Shown: piece after piece, positions 1-10,449 of the stretch
How the letters are laid out: every line of letters begins with the position of its first letter
Position numbering within the stretch: position 1 is the stretch's first letter
Source of the DNA: Lichenostomus cassidix
Taxonomy: Eukaryota > Chordata > Aves > Passeriformes > Meliphagidae
Assembly: GCA_008360975.2 (NCBI GenBank)
Contig: CM039196.1
Coordinates: forward strand, 4,092,001 to 4,156,000
DNA: 64,000 nucleotides
Reading direction: 5' to 3'
Program-made: the position numbers and the translations under genes
Notes under the pieces: model-generated
Seen by the model: the letters and a program-made list of their open reading frames with translations, nothing else
Databases searched by the model: none
What the model was told of the DNA's origin: nothing

Positions 1-1061
1 AGCCCATGAAGGCTAAATGGCTTTGGCCACAGATGGCTTTGGCCCCCATGGACCAAAAAAAGCTGAAGATGTTGTGACAAGGAGCCAAATGCCTGAGGCT
101 GGAAGGGTGGGTATGTAAATATTTACACCCAACTTGCTCTGTGTGAGCCTGGAGTATGAAGAGGAGAGCAAACCCTCCTGCTCCTCTCCCCCAGATGAGT
201 GACATTTTGGTTCCTACTCCATTTGGAGGGGGTTTGGATCCCATTTTGGTGGCAGCTGGGCTGTGCTGGCACTGCCCTGCAGGAGCTGCTGAAGGGCTCT
301 GACAAGTCATCAACCGAGAGTCACAGCGCTGAGCTGTCACTGTTCCTGCAGCTCTGAACTCCGCCACAGCCAAGTGGGAAATTCAGAGCCAACTTCCTTG
401 TCACCACAATGTGCCTTAATGCCGTTCTGCCTGATTAAAAGCTTTAAATAGAAGTGCTGGAGCTGCTTGCACGGGAGCTGCTCTTGGAAGGAGCTTTGAT
501 ACGGCGAACGTGCTGTTGTGACACTCAGCTCTGCTGTTTGTGACTGCTTACAAAGCTGAAACTTCAACTGTGAAGTTGCTCTTTTTTTTCTTGTTTGGTT
601 TTTTTTTTTTTCTCCCCACCCCAGGAATCCTTGCTTTCTAAAACATCCCTGCTATTCTTGAGCGTTTGGATTCCTCCTTTGTGTTTGGGTTCTTGCTCCA
701 GGGCAAAATATCTGAAATCCTTTTCCCCTGGGTTCAAATTGGGGTCGAGGGAGCTGGTGATTTTTCCCCCCACATAAGCAGTAAAAACGCATTTAAATGG
801 GTGTTATGGGAAGAAATTTTAACATTTCTGGAATGGGTGATCACTGCCAAATGGCAATGAGTAGATCCCAGGTACCCTGAGGAGTTAATGGGAGCTGCTT
901 CCCATTCTCTGCTGCCAGCAGGGAGAGGTGAAGGTTTGATCATAACTCCACAGTCAGAGCCACACCAACAGGGTCAAACACCACATTTCCAGCTCTCCCC
1001 CAGCTGAAGGAATCTCTTTGCTGCTCTTTCTCCTGGTGTTTTGTTGGATTTTCCCCCTCAG
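1..1061. other. MYO1H intron (partial), no exon found
   Basis: Single-copy sequence upstream of the first visible MYO1H exon. The preceding myosin exon should encode the residues before [10 protein letters not shown], and nothing of that kind is seen here on either strand. It contains short T-rich runs near 584-612 and no recognised repeat. Confidence 0.6.
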
Positions 1062-4000
1062 GCGCAAGCTGGCGGATCAGAAGACGCGAAAATCTATCGA
1101 CTGGGTGGATTTCCGTCTCCTCCACTATGCAGGAGAGGTCACCTACTGTGCTGTGGGTGAGTGAGAAAAGGTCAGCCTGGGGTCCCTGAGCTCCTGAACT
1201 GCTGTGGGTGATGATGACTTGGTGGGGAGAGGAATTATAAAATACCTGGAAGTCTTAAATGTGACTGCAGTGAGAATTTTGAGGATGTGAATGTTCCAAT
1301 TCTCTATTTTATTTTATTTTTTTCAGGATTTCTGGAGAAGAATAATGATCTACTGTACAGAAACCTGAAGGAGGTAAGCACAAAGAAAAGGATACTATTC
1401 TCTTACATTACCTGCTTGGAGCAGATTTATTTACTCTCTGCAGCAAACAAAACCATCCTTTTTTCTCTAGCACTGATCTCTAGGCACCTCTGTTCATGTT
1501 CTCAGGGCTGTGCTGCTCCCAGGAGGAGTGGAAGGGCTGCTCAATAGGGCAACTTTTATCTCCTCCTGTTTCAGGTGCTGTGCAACTCCAAGAACAGCAT
1601 CATGAGGGATAGTTTCCTCCTGTCAGAACTGGACAACAGGAGGAGACCAGAGACTGTGAGTTCTGTCTTTAGTCTGAACTCTGAATATCAACTCAGTTCT
1701 CCAGGTCTTCGTTTAACCACTGATCCCTTCTTTAGTCCTAATGGCCATAAACTAAAACACAACAAATTCCACCTCAGCCTGAGGAAGAACTTTCCATGGA
1801 GAATGACAGAGGCTTGGAATAGCTGAAGTCATCCCAAACCCACCTGGACACATTCCTGTGTCACCTGCTCTGGGTGCAGGGAGTGGATTTCAATCCAGGG
1901 AAGAGCCCCAAAGCTCAGGAAGTCCTTTTGATGCTGTCTTAGGTTGCAACCCAGTTCAAAAACAGCCTGACGAGTCTGATTGAAATCCTGATGTCCAAGG
2001 AGCCCTCCTACATCCGCTGCATCAAACCCAATGAGAACAAGGAGCCTGGTAAGGCTGGGGCTGAGGACTTGGCTGAGGACTCTGCTGAGTCCAGGGAATG
2101 GACAGAGAGATTTGCTTGGAGCAGGGTGCAGCATGTGTAGGTTGTGTATATGTGTTTGGGTTTGTATTTATATATAAATATCTTGGTTAAGCTGGCAGCA
2201 AATTCACCTGTGGCTAGCACAGACCTTTCCCATGGGAACTTTTTTCTTCCTGTGTTTTATAAACAAAGATAAAGTTTAGATGTTATTAAAAACAGTTTCT
2301 TGGGATGTGGACAGTTCAGGCCTGGCCAATCTGCCTAGGGAGAGGCTTCGAACTGACCAATCTGGGTGACCTTTGAAAAGTCTATATAAGATGGAATTAA
2401 ATAATAAAATCTTTTTCTGGATGCCACCTTTTGAACCCGGGTTTTCATACCCTGCTAGCGGCTCAACAGCGACATTCACCCTTGTGGGTGATCAAGGATT
2501 TGGTTCCTGATTTCTCCCAAACCATGGGCAAGTGGGTGAGCTTCCCCAGACAGAAGTGCCCAGTGCAGGTGTGTTTTTTTTCCAGGGAAGTTTGATGATT
2601 TCCTGATCCGACACCAGGTGAAGTACCTGGGGCTGATGGAGCACCTGCGGGTCAGACGGGCTGGCTTTGCATATCGGCGCAAGTATGAGCTCTTCCTGCA
2701 AAGGTGAGGGAGCTGCCTCCCCTCTGGCCAGGTAATCCTGCCCTCCTGAGGGCTCCAGAGCAAGCACAACTCAAATCCCAGTGATGGGAGTTGTCAGCAG
2801 ACCCCCTTCTGCTTCAAAAACACCCTTTGCGTGTGTCTTTTCTGCATTATTTTGGTCTGTGTTGGCATCTTCTGCCTTGAATAACGCAGAAGGAATTTGA
2901 GGGGGAGTTTCAGGAAGGGGTTCCTCGATCTTCAGGTCATTTGTGTTGATGTCCTGCTGATCTTTCAGGTACAAAAGTCTCTGTCCAGCTACCTGGCCCA
3001 ACTGGAACGGGCCAGCAGCAGAGGGTGTGGAGAGGCTCATCAAACACATCGGTTACAAGCCTGAGGAATACAAATTAGGAAGGTAAATTCCTTGCTCTGG
3101 CTGCTCTGCTGATCAGATCCTCTGGATCCTGTCCATGGCAGGAGCAAGGAGAGAGATAAAACCATCAGAAGCACAAATTTCCTCATTATTTTTACCTCTT
3201 TCCATGGAGCTTGAATCCAACCTCGTTTCTTCCATCCCTGGCTTCACCTTCTCCTGCTTCCCTGGGCAGCCCAAGGCAGCTTAGGCTAGGGTGGCTTTAC
3301 AGCTGTTTTGGGGACTCTGAGCCTGGTCAGGGCAGCTGAAAGGATGGCTCACCATGGATAACCTGCTCCTGGTCTCTTTTTCAGAACCAAGATATTCATC
3401 CGTTTCCCAAAGACCCTGTTTGCCACGGAGGATGCCTTTGAGTACAGAAAGCACCTGCTGCGTAAGGTTCCAGCTCCCTTGCTCTGGGACCTTGCTCCTG
3501 GCTCTGGCTTGGATGGGATTTGGAGCAACCTGGGATGGTGGAAAGTGTCCCTGCCCATGGCAGGGGGTGGAATGTGATGGGATTTAAGGTCTCTCCCAGC
3601 CCAAACCATTTCTTGATTTTGTGCACCATGGCAAGAGCTGAGACCTCTGGTCTGCAAAGCTCTCAGAATGTGTGAAGAACTCAGTAAAGTTGCTCCAGGC
3701 TGGGAAAAAATCCCTGCTTGGCTCCTGGATATGTGGCTCCTTTAGAATTCCTCGACTGAGTGCCTTTCCCTTGGGGTTGGGATCTCTCCTGTCTCATCCC
3801 AGTGGTCCCTATTTGCCCCTGCTTGAAAAGCATCACTGAAGGGCATGGTACCTCCAGGGGACACTTCTGGTGTTGTGGCCTCTCTGTTCCCTGTGCCATG
3901 GAGTGCAGGAACTCAGCTCCTCCTGACCCTGCAGGTGCCAGTGCTCTCTCTGCCTTCTTTCCAGTTTCAAGACTCCAGGCCAAATATAAAGGATTCCTCG

Positions 4001-7000
4001 GGAAAAGGGCTTACCAGAAGAAGAGGAGAGCAGGTAGGGGCTCTGGAATGGGGGATTCTCTTAGGGCTGGGCTTCCCACAGGAGCTGAACCCTTGGGAGG
4101 TCCCAAATCCATGGTGCTGATTTTTTAGAGCTGCAAAATTACTAGTTTTATCTTCTGCTGGGTGGATGTGAAGGCCAAGGCCAGGACTGATTCTCTCTTG
4201 CAGCAATCAAGCTGGAGGCCTGCTGGAGAGGAGCTCTGGCACGAAGGGCAGCCAAGAAGAGGACGTGGGCAGTGCAGACCATCAGGAAGTAACTGTCCCA
4301 ACCATATTTCCCAACCATAGAATCCCAGGATGGTTTGGGTTGGAAGGGATCATAAAATCCATCCAGTCCCACCCCTGACATGGGCAGGACACCTTCCACT
4401 CTCCCAGGTTGCTCCAAGCCCTGTCCAGCCTGGCCTTGGACATTTCCAGGGATGGGGCAACCACAGCTTCTCTGGGCAGCCTCTGCCAGGGCTTCACCAC
4501 CCTCACAGGGAGGAATTCCTTCCTGATTTTTCTCATGCTCCTCCATTCCCTTCATCCTCCCTCTCCACTCCCCTAAACCCAGCTCCTGAAGTGGAGCTGA
4601 TTATTTCTGAATTCCAAAACACCATGGTTTGGCCAACAGAGCTGTTAATATTTAGAATATTCTAAAGCTTGAGATTTCCACTGCAGACCCCAGGTGACCT
4701 AACACCAATGATCCTTAGCCTGTTGAGTGCCATCCATCCCTCCCCTCATTTCCGTGGATTTCTGAAGGTCACAGGATGTTTCCTCTAGGTTCATAAATGG
4801 CTTCATCAATCGGAAGAAACCCCTTTGCCCAGAGAACAGGGACTTTGTGAGGCTCTCACAGTACTACTACCTAATGAAGCTCCGAGACCACCTCCCAAAA
4901 AATGTCTTGGACCAGAGCTGGCTGCAGCCTCCCTCCATCCTGGAAGAGGTGAGTGTTCCTGGAGGCTTTGGGAGAGGTGGAGGTGGCTCCTGTTTGTATG
5001 CACATTCCAGGTGGGAGAAAATGATCTGCTGCTGGCTCATCCTCTGTTCAGAGCCTTTGGAAAACTCCAAGATCTGCTGTGTTTGGGTGGGAGTGGGAGA
5101 AATGGTACCATGGTTGGAGTTTCCAAGAGAAACGAGGAAGCTCCATGTTGGGTTAAGCAACAAAAAGGGAAAATGCACTGATGGAAAAGTGAAATCACAA
5201 GCCCTAATAAAGACAGAATTAATCCCATGGTGTTTTAGGCCCATGGCACAGACAGACCTGATTGCACAACTTATTTTTTTCCCTCATTTTTTTTAATGCA
5301 GACATCCGAGATGCTCCAGAAAATCTGCGTGAGGAACCTGGTGAGGAAATACTGCCGAGGGCTCACTGCTGAGAGGAAAGTGCAGGTAACCAAGCCCTGG
5401 AGTGCAAATGTGGGAGTTCAAACAGGTGTGATCTCTGGAACACAGGCAGCACCTCCTGATTCTGCTGCTCCAATCAGTCCCTCAGGGATGAGAGCAAACA
5501 TCTCATCACAGGAGAGCAAAATCCTGGAGTCAGGGATTTCCTCCAGTGTCCCTCACAATGGGCAGAGCAGTTCTCTTGCAGATATGTGGGGCTTAATTTA
5601 TGGCATGAAAACTGCTCTCCATATAATTGGAAAAGTTCCCTAAATAAGAAGAATCTGCAGGATGTTCCCTGCTGCCCCTTGGTTTGGTGTAACACGCAAA
5701 TCACCCAAAGCTGTTGGAAGAAATGCAGCACAACTCCAAGATTCCATCAGTCAGGTGGACAACTCATGAGTGGAAGGATGTCGTGGAGTGTTTGCATTGT
5801 CCCTGCTGGTGTTCCCAGTGCAGGAATTCTGAGGGTAAAGGCTGTTCCTTCTCCCATCAGCTGCAGCAGAAGGTGGTGACCAGTGCTATTTTCTGTGGCA
5901 AGAAGGAGGGATATTTGGAGAGCCTCAGCCAGCCCTTCCTGGACACTCGCCTGAGTGAGTTCAGCAAACCCCTGAGGCCTCAGCCACGTGCTCCCAGCTC
6001 AGGAAAGTCCTGCTTGACCAAGCAGACTCTTTTCCAAGAGAAATTCCCTCCTGGCAGAGGTAGCATCACCTGCCACTGGAGTTCCTCTGGGGCAGAGAGC
6101 CATAAATCCAAGCAAAATTCCCTGGGGTTGGGATGGATCAGGGTCTGAACCAAGAAGAGACTCCAAACCAGGCAGAAACTCCCAGTGTGAATTTACTTGT
6201 CAGGCAGGAAAAGTCACCCAAATGGGTTTGGGAGCAGCTGGAGGTGACCACCTTCAGTTTGGAAAGGAGCATTCCAAGGGGAAAAGGACAATTGGGATGA
6301 AGACAGCTAGAGTTTGTCTGGGAGTGTTTGTCTGGGAGTGTTTGTCTGGGAGTGTTTGTCTGGGGCTGTGGCTCTGTCACCTACACCCAGTTTCTCTCTC
6401 TGGTTTGCTCCTCAGAAGAGAATGACCTAAACCCCAAAGTGCTGCAGCTGATCCGTGGGGAGATCATCAAGGTAAGGGAGGGGAGAACTCTTGGGATTAC
6501 CTTCACAGGAGTCCTGGAGCTGATTGCTCACACAGGGACTGATGAAGAGCAGTGGAGCCACTGTTTCCTTGCTTTTAAATTGCAGATAGGTCTCAAAACA
6601 CACCTAATTAAAAGTTATTTAAAATTCCTTTTAATGAATACCTAAAGGGCATTCCTAGCCCTGTCCAGGGCAGGAGCAGATGTGGAATATCCATGCACTT
6701 CCCATGGTTCTGGCATGGAGGGCACAGGGGCCATCATTCCCAGAATGGGATTCTGCCTCCTGAATTTCCCAGGGTAGGGAATCCAGATCCCTTTGAACAG
6801 AGGATTGGCAGCAGCTGCTGTGAGCTGGGACCTGCAGCTCCACGGGCAGAGCTGCTCCTCCCTGAGCTGCTTCCAGCCAGGAAAATCCAAACCCCTGGGG
6901 CAAGGAGCTTGCAGTAGTGGAAATGCTGATTCCAACTCGTTGTTTTCAGTATGTGACCCCCGTGATAAAATATGACAGGAACGGGTTCAAGGCGCGGGAG

Positions 7001-9873
7001 AGGCTCCTGGTGCTGACCCAGAGCTCGGCCTACGTGGTGGAGATGGCCAAGATCAAGCAGAAAATTGAATATTCCACACTGAAAGGTACCTGTGGGAGTC
7101 ACTATCCGAGGCTGGAAGGGGCTTGCAGCAGCCTGGTTTGGTGGAAGGTGTCCCTGTTGGAATGGGATAATTCTTCTTATTATAATTCTGTATTATTATA
7201 TAATATAGAATTATATAGATGATAATTCATATTATTATAATGGGATAATTCTTCTTATTATAATGGGATAATTCTTATTTGGGTTCCTTCCAACCCAAAA
7301 CATTCCATGATGATTCTAGGGGCAGTTGTGGGGCTTCCTGTCCTGCCAGGCACCCTTTAGGAAGGAGGAAATCCTGAAGCTTTGTCTTGCAAAGATATTT
7401 GAATGGTATTTTGAAAACTCAGATTAATTCATCAAAGTAGATTTGTGTGTTTTGCTCTAGGAATGGGAATATTATTCATTCATAAGAAGGACAGAGCCCT
7501 CCTTGAGGAATGTGACTTCCCCTGTAACCATGTGGAATCACTGCCCCTGTGGGAAGGAGCTGAGGGTGGTGTGGAGCTCCTTTTGGTAGGTTTTCCTCTA
7601 ATTTGGGGTTTCTTTTGAAGGGATCTCCACCAGTAACCTGAGCGATGGCATCGTGGTCATTCATGTTCCCGATGACAACAAACAGAAGGTAGGAAATTTG
7701 GACATAGGATAAAAGTGGTGGATAAAAGTGAGGTCATGGGGTTGATGCTTCTAATATCATCCTATAAACTCCTGGAATTACACTGCTCCTGATGGTTATT
7801 AAGTGTGTGATCAGCCAGGCCTTTTACATCCTAGCTGTCTCAATGTGAAAACTTTCTTTTGGAATCCCAACCTGTCAGGGAATTGTGCAAAGCCAGAAAG
7901 TCTCCCTGAGCCTCCTTTTCTCCAGGCTGAGCCCCCCAGCTCCCTCAGCCCCTCCTGGTGTGATTCTCTGCACCCTTCCCAACCCCATCCCCTTCTCTGG
8001 ACATGCTCCTGCCTTTTTTTAGAACCAATAAATCCCAAATAATCCCTGAAAAGGGTGTTGAAATTGCTCACTTGTGCCCGGCAGTCACTGCTCCTGCATT
8101 CCAAAGGAGTTTCTCTGCACCATCACGTGCTGGGGTGATGCCAGGTGACTTTATATCTCTTTTTTTTCTTTCCAGGGAGATGTGATCCTGCAGTGTGAGC
8201 ATGTATTTGAGGTGGTGACCAAGCTCTGCATGCTGGCCAACAAGCAAAGCGTCGTTAAAGTGGTGAAGGGAAGGTAAGCAAGGCAGGAAGGTGGATGGGT
8301 AAACTATATTATGGAAAAACTTTTTAGGCCTGGACTAGGTCAAGGCTGTTGACATCACCCCAGCAGGTAGAGCCCAAAGATAGACAAATTTGGTGCAGCA
8401 GCAGCTCTGTTTTCATGACTTCCAGAGGCACAGGGAAATGAGATGGGATGCACTCAGAGAAAATATATTAAAAATAATTCCAACCTTCTCCCCAGGCTTT
8501 TCCCAGGCTCATGAATCCTGCTTCCATGGCACCTTCCATGGGTGCTTCTCTGCTCTGAGAGCTGCCCATGCCCCACCTGCTTAAACCCAGCTTATTTGTA
8601 GGTGATTGCACTTTAAACCCAATTTTTTTTCTCCAGTTTTCTCCTGTGACCTGGGCATGAGGTTGTGGCTTTGAGGGTTTCACAAGGGATCCCATTAGCC
8701 CCAGGAAAGCCAGCTGGAAAGCTGTGGGTCACCTCAGGACAAATGCTCCTCTCCCAGAAGGATTGAGGAGGCCCAAAATGGGATTGCAGGATCCTCCCAG
8801 TGCCAACCCTGAGCTCCTGGCAGGTGGATGCAGTCTGTGTCTCTGACCTCTCCAGGAACTGGTGCTGGCAGGTGAAACCAAAGAAAAGCTCCAGCTTTTC
8901 AGCCTGGCCTTTGCATTTCAGCCCTAATTAGATTTGGTGTGCTCAGTGCTTTTCCTCCAGCTCAGATCTGCTTAGCTTCCAGTGCTTAATTGCACCAGGA
9001 ACACTCCAAAGCCCGGGCTGGGCAGGCATGTTCCATTCATCAGCCCCTTTGGCTCGCTGGGATAATGCAATTGTTTAGGAAATTCACCTAAGCTGGAGGC
9101 TCTGATCTAATGAGATTCACTCAGGGAACAGAAATAAAGGAGGTTTAGAGTAAAGCCTCTTGTGGGGAGAGCTCTCCAGGGGGATTCTGTGCTTCCAGCC
9201 TCCGGTTCCGCGTCGGCTCCGGGAAGGAGGGGACCATGGTGTTCACTGTGGGGCCAGAGCCTCAGGTCTTCAAGGACAAAACTGGACAGCTCACAGTGGT
9301 AAGGCTTCACCAGAGCACAGAAAGGCTTCCTCTTTTGGAATTCCACCTGGAGAGAGCACAGCCCACCCTTCCTGGGAGTCCAGGAGGAACGGAGTCCTCT
9401 CCCAGAGCGGGAAGTGACCACCCTGGCAGTGTCACCTGCATGAGGTGATGCACGGCTGTGCTGGGAGCTGCAGCTCTAGGGATTGTGCAGGAATTGTCCC
9501 AGGGATGGGGGAGCAAGGCTGGCTCCCGGTGTGGGCACTTCAGAGAATTTAGCCTGACCCAAACTCAATGTGCACCAGCAAAATGAGGCCTCAGGTGATG
9601 TTTTCCATCTCTTGTTGCCTCCCTCAACCAAATTATGCCTGAAATGGGTTGGGGGATGGAGGGAAGGCACTTCTTGTCACCCAAGCGGGTCCTCTGAAGA
9701 GCTGGCAGCTCCAAGGAAGAATTCCTACAGATGAGGTGGAGGGAATTGTCTCTATGTACCAATTGGCAAATAGAAATTCCACCACCACCTCTTTTCCCAG
9801 GCACCTTGAGGATTCCTGATTTAATGGTTCCTTCTTCTTCTCCTCCCAGGTGTCAACCCCGAGGAAGTCTTGA
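1062..9873 (+). CDS. MYO1H: Myosin IH heavy chain, 3' 18 exons (5'-partial)
   Basis: Unconventional class I myosin: an actin-activated ATPase motor that links membranes to actin. Exons: 1062-1156, 1327-1373, 1575-1655, 1943-2048, 2586-2703, 2969-3082, 3385-3461, 3965-4033, 4204-4288, 4789-4948, 5302-5385, 5861-5954, 6416-6471, 6950-7085, 7621-7688, 8176-8273, 9199-9298, 9850-9873 (stop TGA 9871-9873). All junctions are GT–AG and one frame runs through 536 visible residues. Residues 1-210 are the C-terminal part of the motor head ([20 protein letters not shown]). Residues 210-275 hold IQ-type calmodulin sites ([20 protein letters not shown] and a second copy). Residues 345-530 form the basic TH1 tail that binds acidic lipids. 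MYO1C is the closest relative; the choice of MYO1H rests on linkage to KCTD10–UBE3B–MMAB–MVK. The exon before 1062 is outside the window. Confidence 0.93.
1730..1890 (+). mobile_element. CR1 LINE fragment (old)
   Basis: Diverged sense-strand CR1 in a MYO1H intron, recognised by the stretch around CACATTCCTGTGTCACCTGC (1850-1869) and the preceding 'gaggaagaactt…gacagaggcttggaat' pattern of the CR1 3' end. Confidence 0.5.
2281..2474 (+). mobile_element. Putative solo LTR of an endogenous retrovirus
   Basis: Lies in the MYO1H intron between exons 2048 and 2586. A TATA box (TATATAAG, 2383-2390) is followed within about 20 bp by AATAAA (2403-2408), the compressed promoter/poly(A) arrangement typical of retroviral LTRs. 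The block can be bounded by TGT at 2281 and ACA at 2474. No internal viral genes flank it and no clear target duplication is visible, so it would be an old solitary LTR. The boundaries are approximate and the identification is inferred from architecture only. Confidence 0.4.
3505..3622 (+). mobile_element. CR1 LINE 3' fragment
   Basis: Sense-strand CR1 tail: 'ggagcaacctggg', 'gtccctgcccatggcag' and the terminal 'cccaaaccatttcttgatt', a form of the 8-bp CR1 3' repeat. Confidence 0.8.
4313..4560 (-). mobile_element. CR1 LINE 3' fragment
   Basis: Antisense CR1 starting about 25 bp after the donor of MYO1H exon 4204-4288. It shows 'gatggtttgggttggaaggg', 'gcaggacaccttccact' and 'ccttggacatttccaggg'. 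Confidence 0.85.
6313..6366 (+). repeat. 14-bp minisatellite, about 3.5 units
   Basis: Tandem copies of GTCTGGGAGTGTTT in the MYO1H intron, ending about 50 bp before the acceptor of exon 6416-6471. Confidence 0.85.
7105..7320 (+). mobile_element. CR1 fragment interrupted by an AT-rich expansion
   Basis: A CR1 tail ('gtggaaggtgtccctg' near 7141-7156, 'ccttccaacccaaaac' near 7286-7301) is split by AT-rich sequence at 7161-7280. The insert repeats 'aatgggataattcttctt' at about 7161, 7239 and 7263 with TATTATA runs between. The expansion appears to have arisen inside the element. Confidence 0.65.
7875..8035 (-). mobile_element. CR1 LINE internal fragment
   Basis: Antisense CR1 in a MYO1H intron, with 'gccagaaagtctccctgagc' and 'ctccaggctgagccccccag'. 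Confidence 0.65.
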
Positions 9874-10080
9874 TGAGAACCAGTCCCTGTTCCCAGTCCC
9901 TGCTTTGGCTGCTGGGAACAGAAAGGAGCCTGCAGGATGAGACCAGCCCTCACATCTCCCCTGGAATCTTGGATGCCACAGGGCTGCTGTGATTTGAGAG
10001 TTTGTTTGCATCTTTTAGGCTCTTTTTTTTATAGCTTAAAACCATTCACCTATAGATGAATAAAATCCCTGATGTTGCTG
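9874..10080 (+). other. MYO1H: MYO1H 3' UTR with poly(A) signal
   Basis: The sequence after the MYO1H stop contains a canonical AATAAA at 10059-10064, so the transcript probably ends near 10080. This gives a short 3' UTR of about 200 bp. The end site is inferred, not observed. Confidence 0.6.
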
Positions 10081-10449
10081 TAACATTCCTGTAAGGAAAC
10101 GCTCGTTACATGGTCACAGGGACATTTATCCCCAAAGTTCCAAGGTAAAATCTCCATGTCTGAGATGTCAGGAAGGATTAGGACAGAAGCCAAAAGGCTT
10201 CTCTAGCTGTACTGCAAAAAGTGCACTGCAAAAAGTGCAGATCAATGTTAACCCTGATCTAAAAACACTTTTTCTCAGACTGACCAGAGAGAATCCCAAA
10301 AGCAGGGGCCTCTCCCACAGGGAGGGCTGGGAGGTCAAACTAACATTGATTAGGATGGAGATCTGATATTTCATCCCAAAAGTTCCTCCAGCCCCACAGC
10401 CCACGAGGACATCGAGCTTCAAGCAAGTAATAAAATGACTCACATGTAA

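Noticed and set aside
1208..1290. Possible box C/D snoRNA in a MYO1H intron (GTGATGA at 1208)
   Set aside because: No box D CTGA at a proper distance and no terminal stem.
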